From Pseudomonas sp. AB6 (GTDB lineage: Bacteria; Pseudomonadota; Gammaproteobacteria; Pseudomonadales; Pseudomonadaceae), in contig NZ_JAVIWJ010000001.1 of assembly GCF_034314105.1 (NCBI RefSeq), positions 1,551,501 through 1,615,500 on the forward strand: a stretch of 64,000 nucleotides of DNA. Direction: 5' to 3'. This document shows, one piece after another, positions 1-7,501 of this stretch (the stretch's first letter is position 1; every line of letters starts with the position of its first letter). Made by a program: the position numbers and the translations under genes. Below the pieces are notes generated by a model. It was given only the letters and a program-made list of their open reading frames with translations, had not been told where the DNA came from and ran no database searches.

Positions 1-1567
1 GCGCGACCACCCGCTCACAGTCCAATTGCAGTAAGCCGTCTATTTGCCGACGGGCGCTGGCCTCGTCGCGTAGGTTGTGCAGGCTGAGAATTTCCTTGAG
101 CGCTTCGAGTGCCTTGGGACCTTCCACCAACGAGAGGTGGTTTAGGGTCAGTTGCGACACTAACTGCCAGCGCGATTCGCCCCCCAATTTGGGTGAGCTT
201 TGTGAGCTAGGCGGGTTGATCAATGTGGCTCGGGCAATCGGTCCTGGCCGTTCGAAACTGAGCGCGGTTCCGGCACTCAAGCTCTGGGCCAAATGACGGT
301 TGGTGCACAACAGTTCTGCGGTCAGGCTGTAATTCGGCGCGTCGGCCAGTGGGTTGAAACGGGTGTCCACCACACTGAGCAACATATCGCTGCCGAGGCG
401 GTTGGGTGTTAGTCCGTTGATGCGCCGAGCATGCCAATACAGGTGGTTATCGCCAGCGTTGTGCTGACTGCCGTAATACGCGGGCACTTGTCGTACGCCT
501 TGAGCGGAGGTGGCGCGCATCCCGCAGATACTATGAATCTCGACGCTGTTTTCCCGATGGCTGTCAGCGATCAGGCGGTATTCGCTCTGAGTGCCATCCG
601 GGCGCAACGGCTCGGACGTACGCGGGAACAGGTTGATCGCTGGGGTGCAGCCCAAAGCGATGTCGCTGGCCTGAAGGTGCAGACGGCTCTGCGGGGCTTG
701 GTCGAAAACGATGTACAAGTACAGCGCGTTACCGTCGATGTCCTCTGGGCTCAAGGCGATATCAAAGAAGCTGAATTTTTCCGGGAAGGCAAAATATTCA
801 GCGATTAAACGCAGGCCCGGATGGACACCATCTTCCTCGGGAAGCAACGCTTCGTTGGCGGCAAAACCGACGATTTTCGGCACGTGCTGCTGAACCAGCG
901 GCAAGCTGCCTGGCGCTCCAATCAAGACCTTTATGGCATGTGCGCCCAGCAGGTCGTAGAGCGCGGCATTCACCACTGGCGAGGCGTTCAAGTGCAGGCG
1001 TAGCTGGGCGATGCTCAGTTCGGACCACCGTGTTTCACCCAGACAATCCAAACGCAACCGCAGGGCCGAACGTGCCTGTGCGACGCCGGTCAAGGCTTGT
1101 GCTTCTTCAGCGTTTAGCACCAGGGCTTCGCTGATCTGAATCGGCCACAGGGTTACTTCGGCGCTGGTGCGAAAGTGAATGCTCTCGCCCTTGGTCGTGG
1201 TCACGAACAGCGGGGTATCACGCGGCAGTTGATAGCCAGCGGCAAGGTTGCCCTTGCTCGGGTCTGGTTCGAACTGAACAATGGAGCACGAGGGCAGCGG
1301 CCTGATGGCCAGTGGGTACAGCTGTTCAAGTAGGGCGTCGCTGAATTCGGCGTAATCGTCATCGAGACGGCGTTGCAAGCGTGCTGCAAGCAAGGCGAAA
1401 CCTTCGAGCAGGCGTTCGACATGCGGGTCTTGGCTTTCTCCCGGAGAGAGTTCCAGGCGGCGGGCAACTTTAGGGTAGCGGTCGGCGAACACACTGCCGG
1501 CGTGGCGCAGCCAGGTCAGTTCGCGCTGGTAATAGTCGAGCAGTTGCGGATCAATCGAGTCGCTCAT
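1..1567 (-). CDS. tssF: TssF (VasA/ImpG), T6SS baseplate protein, truncated by window edge
   Basis: The minus-strand frame starting at ATG 1565-1567 stays open to the left edge, so only about 520 N-terminal residues are seen. It opens with MSDSIDPQLLDYYQRELTWL and continues with a YPKVARRL stretch, the classic N-terminus of TssF/VasA. TssF forms the baseplate wedge with TssE, TssG and TssK in the cytoplasm and helps start sheath assembly. The start overlaps the end of tssE by 17 bases, which fits translational coupling in a tssB-C-hcp-E-F operon. TssG, ClpV and VgrG would be expected beyond the edge. Confidence 0.93.
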   Translation of the reverse strand, partial: MSDSIDPQLLDYYQRELTWLRHAGSVFADRYPKVARRLELSPGESQDPHVERLLEGFALLAARLQRRLDDDYAEFSDALLEQLYPLAIRPLPSCSIVQFEPDPSKGNLAAGYQLPRDTPLFVTTTKGESIHFRTSAEVTLWPIQISEALVLNAEEAQALTGVAQARSALRLRLDCLGETRWSELSIAQLRLHLNASPVVNAALYDLLGAHAIKVLIGAPGSLPLVQQHVPKIVGFAANEALLPEEDGVHPGLRLIAEYFAFPEKFSFFDIALSPEDIDGNALYLYIVFDQAPQSRLHLQASDIALGCTPAINLFPRTSEPLRPDGTQSEYRLIADSHRENSVEIHSICGMRATSAQGVRQVPAYYGSQHNAGDNHLYWHARRINGLTPNRLGSDMLLSVVDTRFNPLADAPNYSLTAELLCTNRHLAQSLSAGTALSFERPGPIARATLINPPSSQSSPKLGGESRWQLVSQLTLNHLSLVEGPKALEALKEILSLHNLRDEASARRQIDGLLQLDCERVVA

Positions 1568-2000
1568 GATTCACCTCCACGCCTGCTGCGGATTTATCAA
1601 GAATGAACGCCACGGGCCATTGCTGCTTGTCATGGCGAATCGTACCGCTGAGCCGAATGCTCAGCCGTTGTGGTTGGTCAGGTACGCGCTGGACGTCAAC
1701 ATCCAGCAGGTGCAAGCGTGGTTCAAAATGAGTGACCGCCGCGCGGATTTCTCTGGTCATCCGGCGACGGTCATCACTGTTTTGTGCCTGCATGGCGGTC
1801 CAATCAGCGATGCCGTAATCCAGCAGCGTCGGCGGCGACGTCATGGGGCTCGCCGCGCGGCGGGTATTAAGCAATCGCAGCAATTCGTTGCGGACCGATT
1901 CTGCCAGTGCATATCGGTCGAGAAACCTTGGGCGCTGCGATTCCTCCTCGCTGAAAGCTAGGCGTTCGAACAACGGCGGACGAATGCCTGTACCGGGCAT
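1551..2000 (-). CDS. tssE: TssE, gp25-like T6SS baseplate protein
   Basis: 149 residues. The N-terminal stretch PPLFERLAF, the DRYALAESVRNELLRLLNTR segment and the LLDYGIAD motif are typical of the T4 gp25/lysozyme-like TssE family. The central EIRAAVTHFEPRL segment is the conserved family core. TssE sits in the baseplate wedge and nucleates the TssBC sheath. It lies 15 bases downstream of hcp and overlaps tssF, so it belongs to the minus-strand structural operon. No defect is seen. Confidence 0.93.
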   Translation of the reverse strand: MPGTGIRPPLFERLAFSEEESQRPRFLDRYALAESVRNELLRLLNTRRAASPMTSPPTLLDYGIADWTAMQAQNSDDRRRMTREIRAAVTHFEPRLHLLDVDVQRVPDQPQRLSIRLSGTIRHDKQQWPVAFILDKSAAGVEVNHERLD

Positions 2001-2015
2001 GATGGATTACCGGGC

Positions 2016-2513
2016 TTAAGCTGGAACTTTGTTGGCAGCCAAGTCCCAACTGGTGCCTGCAACGCCTTCTTTGGTGCCATCGTCTTTTTGCGCAGTCAGC
2101 TCCCATTTGATCTTGGTGAAGTTCAAGGAAATGGTCTCCACCGGTTTGCCGCCCGAACCGCCGCTGACGCTGACGTTTGACAGCACTACGTTGCTCAGGG
2201 TGTAGACAATGAACGGCATGATCTGGCCACTGCCTTCGGAGGCGTTACGGCCGATGGTGATCGTGGCTGTCGCGATGGGTTTACCGGCGCAGCAGTAGCT
2301 GTTCAGGTTGGGCGTGGAGCTGTCCACGAACTTGGTCAGGGTGAACTCGCCGATGTGCGGCTTGCCGGAGGTACGCTCGGAGTTGCTGACGTCGTTGGTA
2401 ACTTGCATAGCGACGTTGTGGCTGTAAGACATGATCTCGATTTTATCGGTGAAGCCTTCCAGCATGCTGTCGCCTTTGATGTCATCGCCCAGATCAAGAA
2501 TGATTGCATCCAT
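2016..2513 (-). CDS. hcp: Hcp (TssD), T6SS inner-tube protein
   Basis: 165 residues, normal for Hcp. The protein begins MDAIILDLGDDIKGDS and contains IEIMSYSHNVAMQV, the KPHIGEFTLTKFVD segment and the C-terminal ETISLNFTKIKWELT strand, all typical of the Hcp1 beta-barrel. Hcp hexamers stack into the tube propelled by the sheath and also carry small effectors. It lies between tssC and tssE; a strong hairpin fills the tssC-hcp gap and could set hcp mRNA stability or level. A purine-rich stretch with a possible ribosome site precedes the ATG. Confidence 0.96.
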   Translation of the reverse strand: MDAIILDLGDDIKGDSMLEGFTDKIEIMSYSHNVAMQVTNDVSNSERTSGKPHIGEFTLTKFVDSSTPNLNSYCCAGKPIATATITIGRNASEGSGQIMPFIVYTLSNVVLSNVSVSGGSGGKPVETISLNFTKIKWELTAQKDDGTKEGVAGTSWDLAANKVPA

Positions 2514-2558
2514 CGCGTAGAACTCCTGCCATTAGAAAAAAGAAAGATTCACAAGAAG

Positions 2559-2583
2559 CCCCCGCAGGCCAGGCCTGCGGGGG
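2559..2583 (-). promoter_or_regulatory. GC-rich hairpin between tssC and hcp
   Basis: An 11-bp perfect stem (CCCCCGCAGGC paired with GCCTGCGGGGG) with a 3-base loop sits 5 bases after the tssC stop and about 45 bases before the hcp start. No T-run follows on the transcribed strand, so a complete terminator is unlikely. An RNA stability or processing element, or partial attenuator, is an inference. Confidence 0.6.
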
Positions 2584-2588
2584 ATATA

Positions 2589-4076
2589 TCAGGCTGCTGC
2601 CGGTGGCGGCAGATTAGCTACCAAGCGAATCGAGGCGGTCAGTTCTTCAAGCTGGAAGTGAGGACGCAGGAAGACCGTGGCCCGATAGGCGCCCGGCTTG
2701 CCAGCCACTTCGGTGATATCGACCCGTGCTTCACGCAAGGGGTACTGGGCCTTGATGTCTTGCGGGGCGTTGTCGTTGATCAGCACGTAATCCGCGATCC
2801 AGTTGTTCAGATAGGTCTGAACGTTGTCACGGGTCATGAAACTGCCGATCTTGTCGCGCATGATCACTTTCAGGTAATGCGCGAAACGCGATGCGGCCAG
2901 CACGTACGGCAGCATTGCCGAAATTCGAGCGTTGGCGTTGGCTTCGTTGGTGTTGTACGTCTTGGGCTTGTTGGTGGTCTGCCCGCCAAAGAACACCGCG
3001 ACATCGGTATTTTTCTTGTGGCAAAGGGAGATGAAGCCCAAGTCGTTCAGTTCTTTCTCACGACGGTCAGTGATCGCCACTTCGGTCGGGCACTTGAGCG
3101 ACAAATCACCCGAGCTGGTGCGGAATGTATGCGCGGGCAAACCTTCCACCGCGCCACCACCTTCAGCACCCCGAATCGCCGCGCACCAGCCGAACTTGGC
3201 GTAGGCCTCGGTGATGCGTTGGGACAGGGCCCAGGCTGCGTTGCCCCACAGGTATTTGCTGTGGTCGGTGCCGTTGACGTCTTCTACGAAGTTCATGCCT
3301 TCAACAGGATTGGTATCCGGGCCGTAGGGCAGCCGAAGCAGGTAGTTGGGCAGAACCAGTGACACGTAGCGCGAGTCTTCGCTTTCACGGAACGAACGCC
3401 ACTTGATCAATTCCTGGCTCTCGAAAATCTTCGCCAAATCACGCGGCACGGCCATTTCCATGTAGCTGCTCATGTCGAACAGACGCGGGCTGGCAGCAGC
3501 AATGAATGGCGCATGAGCGGCGGCCGCGACGTTGGACAGTTTCTCCAGCAGACCGATGTCCTGCGGATGGCGGCCGAACGTATAGTCGCCCACCAGCACG
3601 CTGAACGGATGACCGCCGAAGGTGCCGTACTCTTCTTCGTAGATTTTCTTGAACAGCGCGCTCTGGTCGAATTCGACGGCCTTTTCAAGGTCACTCTGCA
3701 GATCTTTCTGCGACACATTGAGCAAACGCAGTTTCAATCGGGTACTGGTTTCGGTGTTCTGAACCAGTTGATGCAGGCCACGCCACGAAGCTTCGAGCTT
3801 TTGCAGGTCCGGGTGATGAAGGATCTGGTTGAGCTGGTTGCTGATCAATGAATCGATCTGGCTGATGCGGTCGTTGATCATGGCAACGGTGTCTTTATTG
3901 ACCACCATGCCTTCATCGAGCACCTGAGTGGCGAACTCGGCCAGCATGTCCCGTGCGTAATCTTGCTGACTGTCATCATGGGCCATGCGCCCTTCGGCGA
4001 TGATCCGGTCGAGCAGTGTCAACGTTTGAGTGGTGGTTGTGCTGGTTTGACTCTCAGCACTGGATGACTCAGGCAT
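2589..4076 (-). CDS. tssC: TssC (VipB), T6SS contractile sheath large subunit
   Basis: About 495 residues from ATG 4074-4076, chosen because GGAGG precedes it; an upstream in-frame start exists but lacks a good site. Typical TssC signatures are present: WRGLHQLV near residue 105, the GDYTFGRHPQDI segment, the central FRESEDSRYVSLVLPNYLLR region and the C-terminal RPHFQLEELTASIRLVA strands. TssC pairs with TssB to build the cytoplasmic contractile sheath. The gene follows tssB by 28 bases and precedes hcp. Confidence 0.96.
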   Translation of the reverse strand: MPESSSAESQTSTTTTQTLTLLDRIIAEGRMAHDDSQQDYARDMLAEFATQVLDEGMVVNKDTVAMINDRISQIDSLISNQLNQILHHPDLQKLEASWRGLHQLVQNTETSTRLKLRLLNVSQKDLQSDLEKAVEFDQSALFKKIYEEEYGTFGGHPFSVLVGDYTFGRHPQDIGLLEKLSNVAAAAHAPFIAAASPRLFDMSSYMEMAVPRDLAKIFESQELIKWRSFRESEDSRYVSLVLPNYLLRLPYGPDTNPVEGMNFVEDVNGTDHSKYLWGNAAWALSQRITEAYAKFGWCAAIRGAEGGGAVEGLPAHTFRTSSGDLSLKCPTEVAITDRREKELNDLGFISLCHKKNTDVAVFFGGQTTNKPKTYNTNEANANARISAMLPYVLAASRFAHYLKVIMRDKIGSFMTRDNVQTYLNNWIADYVLINDNAPQDIKAQYPLREARVDITEVAGKPGAYRATVFLRPHFQLEELTASIRLVANLPPPAAA

Positions 4077-4104
4077 GGTTAATCCTCCGCGAATGGGTTG
4101 GCTA

Positions 4105-4656
4105 TCAGGCTTGCGGTTCGGCCGGTGCCAAAGCATCGGCGTCGGGGGCCGCTACCGGTGCGCTTTCCGGATGTGCTGATTTGATCTCTTGCAAGCCTTC
4201 GGTGTTAGCCACGACATCGCGCAGAAGCTTGTCCAAATCGTCGTTGCCATCGAGCTTGGTGAGCAGGTCGCGAAGGTGTTGGCGGGCTTTGAACAGTCGA
4301 CTCAGAGGCGCCACATGCTTGACCACATTGATGGGGTCGAAGTCGTCGATGTGCTCAAATTTCAATTCAACGTTGAGCTTGCTGCCGTCACCAGTGAGGG
4401 TGTTATCGACCTGAAGCGTGGTGCGCGGACCGATTGATTTGAGGACGTCGTTGAAGTTGTCACGATCGATCTCGATAAAGCGCCGATCAATCAACTTAGG
4501 CAGGGGGCTTACAGGGTTCCCAGACAGATCGGCGAGGATACCGACCACTAAAGGCAACTCTTTTTTCTCGATGGCGTTACCGATTTCTACGTCGTATGTG
4601 ATCTGAACACGAGGAGGGCGAACCCTGTCTAGCTTGTGCTGAGTACTCTCGGCCAT
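4105..4656 (-). CDS. tssB: TssB (VipA), T6SS contractile sheath small subunit
   Basis: 183 residues. The N-terminal RVQITYDVEIGNAIEKKELP and the following GILADLSG motif, together with FIEIDRDNFNDVLKSI, are hallmarks of TssB. TssB interlocks with TssC as the sheath protomer. It is the first gene of the minus-strand arm and is divergent from tssJ. The C-terminal tail (about residues 160-183) is rich in Ala and Pro and is probably disordered. Confidence 0.96.
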   Translation of the reverse strand: MAESTQHKLDRVRPPRVQITYDVEIGNAIEKKELPLVVGILADLSGNPVSPLPKLIDRRFIEIDRDNFNDVLKSIGPRTTLQVDNTLTGDGSKLNVELKFEHIDDFDPINVVKHVAPLSRLFKARQHLRDLLTKLDGNDDLDKLLRDVVANTEGLQEIKSAHPESAPVAAPDADALAPAEPQA

Positions 4657-4853
4657 GGTGGCTGACTCCGTTGCAGAAGGCGGGCGCTAGGCAACGGTTT
4701 CCCACTGATCGCATTCCCTTGCCAGAGCGTAGGAACCGCCAACCCGAGGGCGGCTTTTTCTACGATCCATTCAATTCCTCGTGGTGGCGAATTGCCTTGG
4801 ATGCTATAACAGGATCGCTGAAAAGCAAGATAAAAAATTTGCCTTGGATAAAT
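4657..4853. promoter_or_regulatory. Divergent promoter region between tssB and tssJ
   Basis: About 200 bases separate the two T6SS arms, so promoters for both should lie here. The tssJ side is AT-rich (4810-4853). I could not assign a convincing sigma70 or sigma54 site by eye. Confidence 0.5.
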
Positions 4854-5324
4854 ATGAACGAAAAACAGTTCAATTTTTTTAAATGCTCTGCAGTGCTGCT
4901 GACAATAATCGTGATCTCGGGGTGCTCCTTTTTTGCGCCCAAAGTAAACGTTGATGGCCTTGTTCTGGACGTGGCGTTGCAGGCCAACGACGACTCGCCT
5001 GTCGCTGTGGATTTTATCGCGGTCAACGATGTGGAGTTGCTCAAGCAGTTGTCAGGTTTGACTGCAAAACAATGGTTTGCTGAGCGCAATCAGTTCCAGC
5101 GCGACTTCCGTCAGCACATCTCCGTATGGGGCCTGGAGTTGGTGCCAGGGCAGTTGATCGAGTCAGGAATTTTTCCTCTGGACGGCAAACCGGCCGTGGG
5201 CCTTTTGGTGTTTGCCAACTACAACAATCCCGGTCCTCATCGGCTGCGATTGGAAGGAGAACGCAAGATTTGGCTGAAGTTCGATAGCCGGGACATGACA
5301 CTACTCGACGAAAACGCGCACTGA
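4854..5324 (+). CDS. tssJ: TssJ, T6SS outer-membrane lipoprotein
   Basis: 156 residues from ATG 4854. A longer in-frame extension upstream exists but would bury the signal peptide. The N-terminus has charged residues, a hydrophobic stretch (AVLLTIIVISGC) and a lipobox ISGC with the Cys at about residue 23. The rest, including VDGLVLDVALQANDD and a C-terminal KIWLKFDSRDMTLL, matches the beta-sandwich TssJ family. TssJ anchors the TssJLM membrane complex to the outer membrane through TssM. It is the first gene of the plus-strand arm. Confidence 0.9.
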   Translation: MNEKQFNFFKCSAVLLTIIVISGCSFFAPKVNVDGLVLDVALQANDDSPVAVDFIAVNDVELLKQLSGLTAKQWFAERNQFQRDFRQHISVWGLELVPGQLIESGIFPLDGKPAVGLLVFANYNNPGPHRLRLEGERKIWLKFDSRDMTLLDENAH

Positions 5325-5381
5325 ATTTTAGGTCTCAATTCAGAGACCAGACAGGCGCATCACCGGATGTGAAGGGAATCT

Positions 5382-6716
5382 ATGAGATTGCTACCTGATG
5401 CGGTTTGCTGGCACGAAGGCATGCAGTTGCTGCCCCAGCATTTTCAGTTGCAGGGTTTGCGCGCCGAGGCCATGGCCGCTCATCTCGCCCTCGCGGCCAA
5501 CCCTTGGTATTGGGGCGTTTCGTCCGTTGAATTTGATCCCTCGGCGTTATTTACCGGGCAGGTTCGGGTTCTCGCGTTGGACGCTACATTGCCCGATGGC
5601 CTGGTATTGAATATTCGTGCGGGTGTCGGGCCAATGGTCGAGCTGGATATTGTGGAGGATGTCGCAGTCTCACCAACGTTGACCGTGACGGTGTACCTGG
5701 CGATCAGTCCTTTATGGCGGGCCGGGCAATTGCTGCCGCTCAAAGGCCGGTTGCAATCGGCGCTTGGCGATGCGATCCCCGACCTTGCCAGTGGCGAACA
5801 TCCTGAATCGATCAGTGTATGGCGTCCCAATCCGCGGCTGGTTACTGAAGCCAACCGCGCTGACTCTATCTGCTTGCCGTTACTGCGGTTGCGCAAAGAA
5901 GGCGGCGGTTTCGTTCAGTTGCCTTTTGTGGCGCCAACGCCGCGCATTCTGCCTGAATCCCTATTGGGTCGCAGAGTCGCAGCCCTGTGTGTGCAAACCA
6001 GGGAAAAATGCATGTTTCTTGCCGGTCGCTTGCGGCAGGCGCAACAGGCGGGCAACCAGGACGATGCGGCAGAAGTTCGCCGTCAGTCGGCCGCGCTGTG
6101 GGCCAGGTTACCGGAGGTGGAAGGTGCGCTCAACAGTCGTATCGCGGTGCCTCAAGCGCTGCACGGTCTGTTGCTTGGCATGGCTGGCTGCTGGTCGGCG
6201 CTGGACCCGATTGCGGGTGTCCCGGCCTACGCGCCACTGGACTTTCTCGATCTGAATCGCGGTTATGACGAAGTACTGACATGGCTGGAACGCACGCTGG
6301 AGCAGGTGCGGGTCGGCTTTCGCAGCCTGCCTTTCGAACAGGCAGAGCAGGTTTTTTCCATTCAACTGCCGGATCTGCAACCTCGCCAGCGCCTGGTCAT
6401 CGGCCTGCGCATGCCGGCCGGTGTTCTGGAACAGGCTGCGGTTGAGTGGCTGGGGAGGGCAATTATCGCGTCTGGTGTGCATATCCCGGTGTTGGCGCGT
6501 CAACGCATGAGTGGCCTGGCGCATCAGGCCATGAGCCGCCAAGAACAAGTGGCTTACAGCGTCGGCGACGACACCCGGTTATTTGTCATTCAGGCAATCG
6601 GCCAATGGTTCGATCCGGCGCAGCCGTTGCACATCGTTTCGCCGGTCGCCGGTGGTGCGGTTAGCCCTTGGCAAGTTGTTCTGTTAATCGACAATACCCA
6701 TCAAGTCGCTGAGTAG
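5382..6716 (+). CDS. tssK: TssK, T6SS baseplate-membrane connector
   Basis: 444 residues, full length for TssK. The N-terminus VCWHEGMQLLPQHFQ is the family signature, followed by a shell domain and the C-terminal neck/head (about residues 330-444, including FSIQLPDLQP). TssK trimers join the baseplate wedges to the TssL/TssM cytoplasmic domains. It follows tssJ by 57 bases and precedes tssL by 14, consistent with one tssJKLMA transcript. No anomaly is seen. Confidence 0.95.
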   Translation: MRLLPDAVCWHEGMQLLPQHFQLQGLRAEAMAAHLALAANPWYWGVSSVEFDPSALFTGQVRVLALDATLPDGLVLNIRAGVGPMVELDIVEDVAVSPTLTVTVYLAISPLWRAGQLLPLKGRLQSALGDAIPDLASGEHPESISVWRPNPRLVTEANRADSICLPLLRLRKEGGGFVQLPFVAPTPRILPESLLGRRVAALCVQTREKCMFLAGRLRQAQQAGNQDDAAEVRRQSAALWARLPEVEGALNSRIAVPQALHGLLLGMAGCWSALDPIAGVPAYAPLDFLDLNRGYDEVLTWLERTLEQVRVGFRSLPFEQAEQVFSIQLPDLQPRQRLVIGLRMPAGVLEQAAVEWLGRAIIASGVHIPVLARQRMSGLAHQAMSRQEQVAYSVGDDTRLFVIQAIGQWFDPAQPLHIVSPVAGGAVSPWQVVLLIDNTHQVAE

Positions 6717-6730
6717 GATAAGGAAGTTGT

Positions 6731-7501
6731 ATGCCTGAAGGGAATGCCGTCTCGCGGTTACGCGCGATGCAGGAAGCACCATTGAGTAGCGCTTTTCGTC
6801 AGGCTTGGCAGGAGTGGTTGAACGCCTGGAAAGAGCTGGACAAAACCGTTGAAGACACCGCAAAACTGGTGGACAGCGTCGTCGAACTCTCGACGCGGAT
6901 CACCCGTCGATTGTGGCGCAACGCATTTGCCAGCGTCGGTGATTCCGCCACGTTGCAACTTAAGGCGATGGTCTACGCTTTTGTCGCGCTGGTGGATGAA
7001 ACCCTGCTGTACGCTGACTGGCCCGGGCAGACGGTCTGGCAAGAAAAACCGCTCGAATCGCGGCTGTATTCCAGCCGACAGGCCGGGCAGCGGCTGCCGC
7101 TGGAAATCAAGCGCTTGCTCGACGAGCAGGCGCCGACTAGCCGCGATCTGGGTAACGTCTATTTGCTGTGCCTGATCATGGGATTTCATGGGCGCTTGCG
7201 CGACGAGCGCGGTCAGGCGCTGCATGAAAAATGGCGTCACGCGCTGTTCATCTTCACCCGTCATCGTGACCCCGGCTATGCCAACGTCAGCCGGCTGTTG
7301 TCTGAGCCCGCCGACGTCACGCCACGCCAATTGGCGGTGCGCAGATCTTTGCCGGATGGCTGGCGGCTTGGCTTGGTGATTCTGGCATTTTCGTTGTTGC
7401 TGGTCGGCGTCGGTCATCTGTTTTGGCGTGACATCAACCAAGAACTGGAGCCAGTGCTCGACCTGGCGATTCCGTTCGTGGCCGAGGATCAGGGCGTATG
7501 A
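6731..7501 (+). CDS. tssL: TssL (DotU/IcmH-like), T6SS inner-membrane protein
   Basis: 256 residues. The cytoplasmic DotU domain includes YAFVALVDETLLYADWPGQ and VYLLCLIMGFHGRL, both strongly conserved. A single C-terminal membrane segment lies near residues 213-233 (LGLVILAFSLLLVGVGHLFW), giving the expected tail-anchored topology. No OmpA/peptidoglycan-binding extension is present. It is a partner of TssM and TssK. The stop codon overlaps the tssM start by 4 bases (ATGA), indicating translational coupling. Confidence 0.95.
   Translation: MPEGNAVSRLRAMQEAPLSSAFRQAWQEWLNAWKELDKTVEDTAKLVDSVVELSTRITRRLWRNAFASVGDSATLQLKAMVYAFVALVDETLLYADWPGQTVWQEKPLESRLYSSRQAGQRLPLEIKRLLDEQAPTSRDLGNVYLLCLIMGFHGRLRDERGQALHEKWRHALFIFTRHRDPGYANVSRLLSEPADVTPRQLAVRRSLPDGWRLGLVILAFSLLLVGVGHLFWRDINQELEPVLDLAIPFVAEDQGV

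Noticed and set aside
2355..3362. Long plus-strand open frame (335 codons) opposite hcp and tssC
   Set aside because: It is antisense to clearly conserved T6SS genes and has a shadow-type composition; no domain is visible.
4657..4853. Sigma54 promoter between tssB and tssJ
   Set aside because: A GG...GC spacing could be forced near 4785-4805, but the match to TGGCAC-N5-TTGCW is too poor.
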